Shown piece after piece: positions 59,208 through 64,000 of a stretch of DNA of 64,000 nucleotides (position 1 is the first letter of the stretch; each line of letters opens with the position of its first letter). The DNA comes from Rubrivivax sp. (GTDB taxonomy: Bacteria; Pseudomonadota; Gammaproteobacteria; Burkholderiales; Burkholderiaceae_C): contig JAHECD010000002.1 in the NCBI GenBank assembly GCA_024641945.1, positions 25,260 through 89,259 on the forward strand, given 5' to 3'. Position numbers and translations under genes: made by a program. The notes under the pieces are model-generated. The model searched no databases, was not told where the DNA came from, and worked only from the letters and a program-made list of their open reading frames with translations.

Positions 59208-60116
59208 ATGGCGACAAGCACCGAGGCACTGCCCCTTGGCGACGCCGCAATGCCCTCGCCGGCGCGCGAATTCGCAGCCGCCTTTGCAAGCAACCGCGGC
59301 GCGCTCGCGGCGTTCGTGGTGTTTGCGCTCATCGCGATTGCGGCCACATTGGCGCCGCTCCTGGCCCCGCATGACCCGATCCAGCAATTCCGCGCGCACG
59401 CCTTGCAGCCACCGTTCTGGCAGTCCGGCGGAACGGCCGAATTCCCGTTCGGTACCGACGAACTCGGGCGCGACATCCTGGCGCGCCTGCTGCATGGCGG
59501 GCGTGTCTCCCTGGGCATCGGCATGGCCGCCGTGCTGCTGGCCCTGTTGCCTGGCGTGGCGCTCGGCATGGCCGCGGCATTCCACCCGCGCATCGTGTCG
59601 CCGCTGATCATGCGGGCCATGGACGTGCTGCTCGCTTTGCCCGGGCTGCTGTTGGCCATCGGCGTGATCACCGTGCTCGGTCCGGGCCTGGCCAACACCG
59701 TGATTGCCATTGCCGTGGGCGCACTTCCGGGCTACGTGCGTCTGACGCGTGCCGCCGCACTGGCCGAGATGCAGCGTGATTACGTGACTGCCAGCCGCGT
59801 GGCGGGCGCCGGCACGTGGCGGCTGATGTGGTGGGCCGTGCTGCCCAACTGCATGGCGCCGCTGGTCGTGAATGCGACGCTGGGCTTTTCCTCCGCCGTG
59901 CTGGAGACCGCGGCGCTCGGTTTTCTCGGTCTGGGCGTGCAGCCGCCGCTCCCCGAATGGGGCGGCATGCTGGCGGCGGCGCGCGACTACATCGAACGTG
60001 CACCTTGGGTCGTGACGATGCCGGGCTTGACGATCCTGGTCACGGTGCTGTCGATCAACCTGATGGGCGACGGGCTGCGCGACGCCTTCGACCCGCGCCT
60101 GCGCAGCGCGTCATGA
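59208..60116 (+). CDS. Peptide ABC transporter permease, DppC-like
   Basis: Protein of 302 residues. The DppC hallmark is [27 protein letters not shown] near residues 82-108, and the EAA loop is [21 protein letters not shown] with NCMAPL. Six helices, the first preceded by a soluble 30-residue tail. It is the second permease of the peptide importer and begins 4 bases after dppB. Its stop overlaps dppD (ATGA). Confidence 0.94.
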   Translation: MATSTEALPLGDAAMPSPAREFAAAFASNRGALAAFVVFALIAIAATLAPLLAPHDPIQQFRAHALQPPFWQSGGTAEFPFGTDELGRDILARLLHGGRVSLGIGMAAVLLALLPGVALGMAAAFHPRIVSPLIMRAMDVLLALPGLLLAIGVITVLGPGLANTVIAIAVGALPGYVRLTRAAALAEMQRDYVTASRVAGAGTWRLMWWAVLPNCMAPLVVNATLGFSSAVLETAALGFLGLGVQPPLPEWGGMLAAARDYIERAPWVVTMPGLTILVTVLSINLMGDGLRDAFDPRLRSAS

Positions 60117-61075
60117 ACGACCGCCCGCTGCTTCGCGTCCGCAACCTGCGTGTCGACTTTGCCGGCTTCCCGGCGGTCGACGGCCTCGACCTCGACCTGC
60201 GCGCGGGCGAGCTGCTCGGCATCGTGGGTGAATCGGGCTCGGGCAAGTCCGTCTCGATGCTGGCCCTGCTGGGGCTCGTCGATGCGCCCGGACGGGTGCG
60301 TGCCGACGAGATGTCGTTCGACGGCATCGACCTGCTGCACCTGGCGCCAGCGCAGCGCCGCCAGGTGGTCGGCAAGGACATCACGATGGTGTTCCAGGAT
60401 CCATTGAACAGCCTGAATCCGAGCCACACGGTCGGTGCACAGGTGCGCGAAGCACTCAAGGCCCACACCCCACTGCGAGGCGCCGCGCTCGAGCGCCGTT
60501 TGCTTGAGCTTTTCGAGCAGGTGGAGATGCCCGATGCCCGCGGCCGCCTTGGGGCGTATCCGCACCAGCTCTCCGGAGGCATGAATCAGCGCGTGATGAT
60601 CGCGATGGCCATCGCGTGCGGCCCGCGGCTGCTCATCGCGGACGAGCCGACGACCGCTCTCGACGTCACGATCCAGGCGCAGGTGATGGACCTGCTGGCC
60701 AACCTGCAGCGCGACCTTGGCATGAGCCTCGTCTTGATCACGCACGACCTGGCCGTCGTGGCGGAGGTGGCGCGGCGCGTGGCGGTGATGTACGCCGGGC
60801 AGATCGTCGAACAGGGCAGCGCCGATAGGCTCTTCGATGCGCCACGCCACCCGTACACCGCTGCGCTGCTGGCTGCGCTGCCCGAGCGCGGCCGGGGCGC
60901 CCGCCGGCTCGCGGCATTGCCGGGGCTCGTACCTGGGCGCACCGAGCGGCCACCGGGCTGCCTCTTTGCGCCGCGTTGTGCCCGGGTGCAGGCGCGTTGC
61001 ACAGCCGACCGCCCGCCGATGGCCGACGGCGTGAGCTGCTTCTACCCGCTGGCCGCAGAGGTGGCGCATGGCTGA
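60113..61075 (+). CDS. Peptide ABC transporter ATPase, DppD-like
   Basis: Protein of 320 residues from ATG 60113. Walker A is GESGSGKS near residue 40, the signature motif is QLSGGMNQR, Walker [13 protein letters not shown], and the switch His is in LITHDLAVV. The C-terminal Cys-rich stretch ([15 protein letters not shown]) is the oligopeptide-transporter extension that binds an Fe-S cluster in some relatives. It pairs with DppF. The dppF ATG overlaps its end by 8 bases. Confidence 0.95.
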   Translation: MNDRPLLRVRNLRVDFAGFPAVDGLDLDLRAGELLGIVGESGSGKSVSMLALLGLVDAPGRVRADEMSFDGIDLLHLAPAQRRQVVGKDITMVFQDPLNSLNPSHTVGAQVREALKAHTPLRGAALERRLLELFEQVEMPDARGRLGAYPHQLSGGMNQRVMIAMAIACGPRLLIADEPTTALDVTIQAQVMDLLANLQRDLGMSLVLITHDLAVVAEVARRVAVMYAGQIVEQGSADRLFDAPRHPYTAALLAALPERGRGARRLAALPGLVPGRTERPPGCLFAPRCARVQARCTADRPPMADGVSCFYPLAAEVAHG

Positions 61076-62036
61076 GCCGGTACTCCAGGCGCAGGCGCTC
61101 GCACGACACTACCGTGTCAGTCGCGGGCTGTTGCGCGGCCACGCGGTCGTCAAGGCCTTGAATGGCGTGTCGTTCGAGCTGCTGTCGTCGCGCACGCTGG
61201 CCGTGGTGGGCGAGTCCGGGTGTGGAAAGAGCACGCTGGCGCGCCAGCTGACGCTGATCGAGCCACCCACCACCGGTGCGCTGCGCATCGATGGGGCCGA
61301 CGCGGCAGGTGCCGACGGAGCCACGCTCGCGCGCTTGCGCCGTCGCGTGCAGATGGTGTTCCAGAACCCCTATGCTTCGCTCAACCCGCGCAAGACCGTG
61401 GCGGCCCTGCTCGAGGAGCCGCTGGTCATCAATACATCCTTGGCGGCGGCCGAGCGGCGCGACCGCATCGCCGCGATGCTGGAGCGCGTCGGCCTGCGGC
61501 CGGAGCATGCGCGGCGCTACCCGCACATGTTTTCCGGCGGTCAGCGCCAGCGCATCGCGATCGCCCGGGCGATGATGCTCGATCCCGGCATCGTCGTCGC
61601 CGACGAGCCGGTCTCGGCACTCGATGTGTCGATCCAGGCGCAGGTGCTCAACCTCTTCATGGACTTGCAGGAATCCGCCGGCACGGCCTATGTCTTCATC
61701 TCGCACAACCTCGCGGTGGTCGAGCACGTGGCACACGACGTGCTGGTGATGTACCTCGGCGCGGTGGTCGAATCCGGGCCGAAGGCACAAGTGCTCGGCG
61801 GCCCGCGGCACCCGTATACACAGGCATTGCTGAGCGCGGTGCCGTCGATTCGCCGGGCGGACCGGCGGCGCCGCATCCCGATCCTGGGCGAGCTGCCGAG
61901 CCCGCTGGACCCGCCAGGCGGCTGCACGTTCCATACACGCTGTGCGCTGGTGCAGTCCCGCTGCCGCGTCGAACCGCCGGCGCTGCGCGAGGTCGACGGC
62001 CGGCAGGTGGCGTGCCATCGGGCGGAGGAAACATGA
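61068..62036 (+). CDS. Peptide ABC transporter ATPase, DppF-like
   Basis: Protein of 322 residues. Walker A is GESGCGKS near residue 49, signature FSGGQRQR, Walker [13 protein letters not shown], switch His in FISHNLAVV. The C-terminal [14 protein letters not shown] motif is the family extension. Second ATPase of the importer. No substrate-binding protein gene precedes or follows within the window, so it must lie beyond 64000 or elsewhere. A hydrolase gene follows 43 bases downstream. Confidence 0.95.
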   Translation: MAEPVLQAQALARHYRVSRGLLRGHAVVKALNGVSFELLSSRTLAVVGESGCGKSTLARQLTLIEPPTTGALRIDGADAAGADGATLARLRRRVQMVFQNPYASLNPRKTVAALLEEPLVINTSLAAAERRDRIAAMLERVGLRPEHARRYPHMFSGGQRQRIAIARAMMLDPGIVVADEPVSALDVSIQAQVLNLFMDLQESAGTAYVFISHNLAVVEHVAHDVLVMYLGAVVESGPKAQVLGGPRHPYTQALLSAVPSIRRADRRRRIPILGELPSPLDPPGGCTFHTRCALVQSRCRVEPPALREVDGRQVACHRAEET

Positions 62037-62079
62037 GCGCGCGGCGCCGCGCCCGAGCGCTCATTCAGGAGCGGCCCGC

Positions 62080-63177
62080 GTGAGCGAGGCCTTGTCGCCT
62101 GCCGGGCTCGCTGAAGCACTGCGTGCCGCCGTGCTCGGCCTCGACTTCGCCGCCACGCCGGACCCGTTCCGCGGCGGCGCACCGGTGGCCGAGTTCCCGA
62201 ATCTCGATCTGGCCGTGATCGCGTTTCCATTCGGCGCCGCGCCGGTCTGGGCCGACGTGCTCTTCTCGCGCGAGTTTCCGGCCGGCGTCGTGGCCGACAT
62301 CCCGTCCGACGCCGCCAGCGTGCGCAACGTCGCGTATCAGGCGGACCGGCGCGATGACACGGGCGTCTCGATCGCGTGGCAGCCGGGCGCCGACTGGACG
62401 CGGTTGCGCCTCGAGCCGCTGTCCGGCGAGGGGCCGCATCGGTTCATCGCACCGTATCCAGCGTCGTTGCTGAAGCTGATGGTGGTCGTCGGCGTGGGTG
62501 TCGCAGTCGATGCCGGAGTCGTGCGCTGGGAGGCGCCTTGGACACACGCCGGGCGCACGCGCACCGTGGCGGCGTGGTGCGAAGACATGATCGCCATCAG
62601 CTGCAACGACTCGACCACCGCGATGGTGGCGTTGCTGCACGCCACGCGTCTGCTCGGCATCCAGCGCAACGTGCTGCATGCGCGCTTCGAGGCGCTGGGG
62701 CTGCACACCTTGCGCCTGGACGGCACGCGGCCTGACGGCGGCTGGGGCAACGCCGCCGGCGCCGGCGTCGGGCGCATCCAGATGACCGCGTGGGACACCG
62801 CGCGCCTGCTGTGGACCCTCGATCCCGATGCGCCGGCACCGCTGTGGCGCGGCGGTCAGCCCGTGCTGAGCCCTGCGGCGCGCGCGCAGGTGTTCGAATT
62901 CCTGCGGGCCCAGAAGCTGCACCATGTGCTGGGGCGGCCCGGCGGTGCGACCTTTGCGCACAAGACCGGCACGACCGAAAACTATGCGTCGGACGCTGGC
63001 ATCGTGCGGGGTACTTCGAGACATGGCCGCCATTACATCGTCGCGCTGCTGAGCAGCCTGGGCAGCCGCTATGCGCCGGGCGCGGCTGCGGGCATGACGA
63101 ACGAGCGCCTCGCGGCGCTGGGCGCGGCCGTGGACCTTGTGATGACCGGCTGGCTGGAACCAGGAGCGCGCCGATGA
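62080..63177 (+). CDS. Class A beta-lactamase-fold serine hydrolase (peptidase-like)
   Basis: Protein of 365 residues from GTG 62080 (AGGAGC upstream). The three penicillin-recognising motifs are visible: Ser129-x-x-Lys132 (SLLK), Ser-Cys-Asn at 174-176 in place of Ser-Asp-Asn, and Lys-Thr-Gly at 295-297. There is no signal peptide, so it appears to be cytosolic, which argues against antibiotic resistance and for a D-amino-acid peptide or amide as substrate. The stop overlaps the ldcA start (ATGA) and the ABC genes are just upstream, suggesting it processes imported peptides. Confidence 0.82.
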   Translation: MSEALSPAGLAEALRAAVLGLDFAATPDPFRGGAPVAEFPNLDLAVIAFPFGAAPVWADVLFSREFPAGVVADIPSDAASVRNVAYQADRRDDTGVSIAWQPGADWTRLRLEPLSGEGPHRFIAPYPASLLKLMVVVGVGVAVDAGVVRWEAPWTHAGRTRTVAAWCEDMIAISCNDSTTAMVALLHATRLLGIQRNVLHARFEALGLHTLRLDGTRPDGGWGNAAGAGVGRIQMTAWDTARLLWTLDPDAPAPLWRGGQPVLSPAARAQVFEFLRAQKLHHVLGRPGGATFAHKTGTTENYASDAGIVRGTSRHGRHYIVALLSSLGSRYAPGAAAGMTNERLAALGAAVDLVMTGWLEPGARR

Positions 63178-64000
63178 CGTGGCGCGCGCTGCGCGAAGGC
63201 GACACCGTCGGCATCGTCGCGCCGGCAGGGCCGGGCGACGAGGCGACGCTGGCGCCGGTGGCGCCCTTGCTGGCGTCTTTCGGGCTGCGCGCGCGTCTGT
63301 ACCCGAGCTGCACGGCATGCCACGGCTACCTGGCCGGACCGGATGCGTTGCGCATCGACGATCTGCACGCCGCCTTTGCGGACCCTGGCGTTGCAGCCGT
63401 CATGTGCCTGCGCGGTGGATATGGAAGTGGCCGGCTGCTCGACCGCATCGACACCGGCTTGCTTCGCGCGCACGACAAGCCTTTCATCGGCTACAGCGAC
63501 ATCACCGCACTGCACGCGCTGCGGGCGCGCGAAGGGCTGGCAGGGCTGCATGCGCCGATGCCCGCCTCGGACCTCGTCAAGGCGGGCCGCGAAGGTGATG
63601 CGCAGGCGCTCTTTGGCCTCTTGATGCGCGGCTGCATGGCGGGGGCCGCGTGGTCGCCCGCACTCGATCATGGTGCCTTGCGGGTTGGCGGTGTTGCCGA
63701 GGGCATGCTCGTCGGCGGCAACCTGAGCCTGGTGGCCGCACTCGTCGGCACGCCTTACGCCTGGCGGGCGGCGGGCGCGATCCTGTTCGTGGAGGACGTG
63801 GGCGAGGAGCCCTACCGCGTCGACCGCCTGCTCGGCCAACTGCGGCTTGCCGGCGTGCTCGATGCGGCGTCCGGTTTCCTGCTCGGCAGCTTCACCGGAG
63901 AGTCTTCCCCGCACGAGGTGCTGCGTGACTATCTGGGCGACCTGGGCAAGCCGTTGCTCGGGGGCTGGCCGTCCGGCCATGGCACGCCGAACCTGCCGCT
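63174..64000 (+). CDS. ldcA: Muramoyltetrapeptide LD-carboxypeptidase, LdcA/MccF family (3' end outside window)
   Basis: The first 275 residues are in the window. S66-family signatures: AVMCLRGGYGSGRLLDRID near residue 75, nucleophile Ser 108 in GYSDITALH, then GGNLSLVAALVGTPY and the Glu-bearing FVEDVGEEPYRVDRLLGQL. The catalytic His lies beyond the edge. LdcA removes the terminal D-Ala from murein tetrapeptides in the cytosol; MccF relatives cleave microcin C. Fusion-like coupling (ATGA) to the serine hydrolase and the upstream peptide importer favours murein peptide recycling. Confidence 0.9.
   Translation, partial: MTWRALREGDTVGIVAPAGPGDEATLAPVAPLLASFGLRARLYPSCTACHGYLAGPDALRIDDLHAAFADPGVAAVMCLRGGYGSGRLLDRIDTGLLRAHDKPFIGYSDITALHALRAREGLAGLHAPMPASDLVKAGREGDAQALFGLLMRGCMAGAAWSPALDHGALRVGGVAEGMLVGGNLSLVAALVGTPYAWRAAGAILFVEDVGEEPYRVDRLLGQLRLAGVLDAASGFLLGSFTGESSPHEVLRDYLGDLGKPLLGGWPSGHGTPNLP

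Noticed and set aside
62080..63177. Antibiotic-resistance beta-lactamase
   Set aside because: No signal peptide, an altered SDN motif and an operon with peptide import and LD-carboxypeptidase genes point to peptide metabolism.

Overview
The window is GC-rich chromosomal DNA from a betaproteobacterium, almost certainly of the order Burkholderiales. The gene content points there: a PhaM-type polyhydroxyalkanoate granule protein, a DUF3567 protein, a stand-alone N-terminal MetH half, an hpf / ptsN / hprK block, the lptD-surA-rsmA block with a divergent sugar kinase, and the chain bamE-dapB-exbB-exbD-leuS-lptE-holA divergent from fur. Coding density is very high, no gap between genes exceeds about 300 bases, and many neighbours overlap by 1-8 bases. 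I saw no tRNA, rRNA, CRISPR array, insertion sequence, integrase or phage gene.

Layout. 1-900: end of a DMT-family permease and a small membrane protein. 911-6549 (minus): a glycolate oxidase cluster glcD-glcE-methyltransferase-lrgA-lrgB-glcF, in which an LrgAB membrane pair sits inside the glycolate genes. 6638-8448 (minus): a FIST-domain protein and phaM. 8696-14241 (minus): a NarL-type two-component pair preceded by a GumN-like protein, a membrane-anchored aspartic protease and a fumarylacetoacetate hydrolase. 14287-20807 (plus): DUF3108, DUF3567, a double AAA+ ATPase, a GGDEF/EAL protein and the MetH half. 20832-25854: dienoyl/enoyl-CoA isomerase, a monoacylglycerol-lipase-like hydrolase, an M20 peptidase and two fasciclin proteins. 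25862-31628: amgK divergent from lptD-surA-rsmA. 31632-32677: a barnase/barstar-type pair plus a small ORF. 32883-38087: malic enzyme maeB divergent from a DctSR-like two-component system. 38147-41094: thiL-pgpA-pncC-ghrA. 41237-50573: bamE to holA (minus), fur (plus), then hpf, ptsN and hprK (minus). 50719-53820 (minus): FecR protein, OmpA lipoprotein and CHASE2 adenylate/guanylate cyclase. 53901-64000: an AmpG-like MFS transporter divergent from a TonB-dependent receptor, followed by a Dpp-type ABC transporter, a beta-lactamase-fold serine hydrolase and an LD-carboxypeptidase running off the window.

How the parts work together. Much of the window serves the cell envelope: LptD and LptE (LPS export), SurA and BamE (outer-membrane protein assembly), DapB (diaminopimelate), AmgK and LdcA (murein recycling). 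Carbon handling is the second theme: glycolate oxidation with a probable dedicated carrier, C4-dicarboxylate sensing beside malic enzyme, fatty-acid side reactions, PHA granules. Signalling is dense: two histidine kinases, a GGDEF/EAL protein, a CHASE2 cyclase, a FIST sensor, PtsN and HPr kinase. The most interesting hypotheses are (1) LrgAB as the glycolate carrier of the glc operon, and (2) the region from 53.9 kb to the end as a scavenging system for murein-derived or D-amino-acid peptides.
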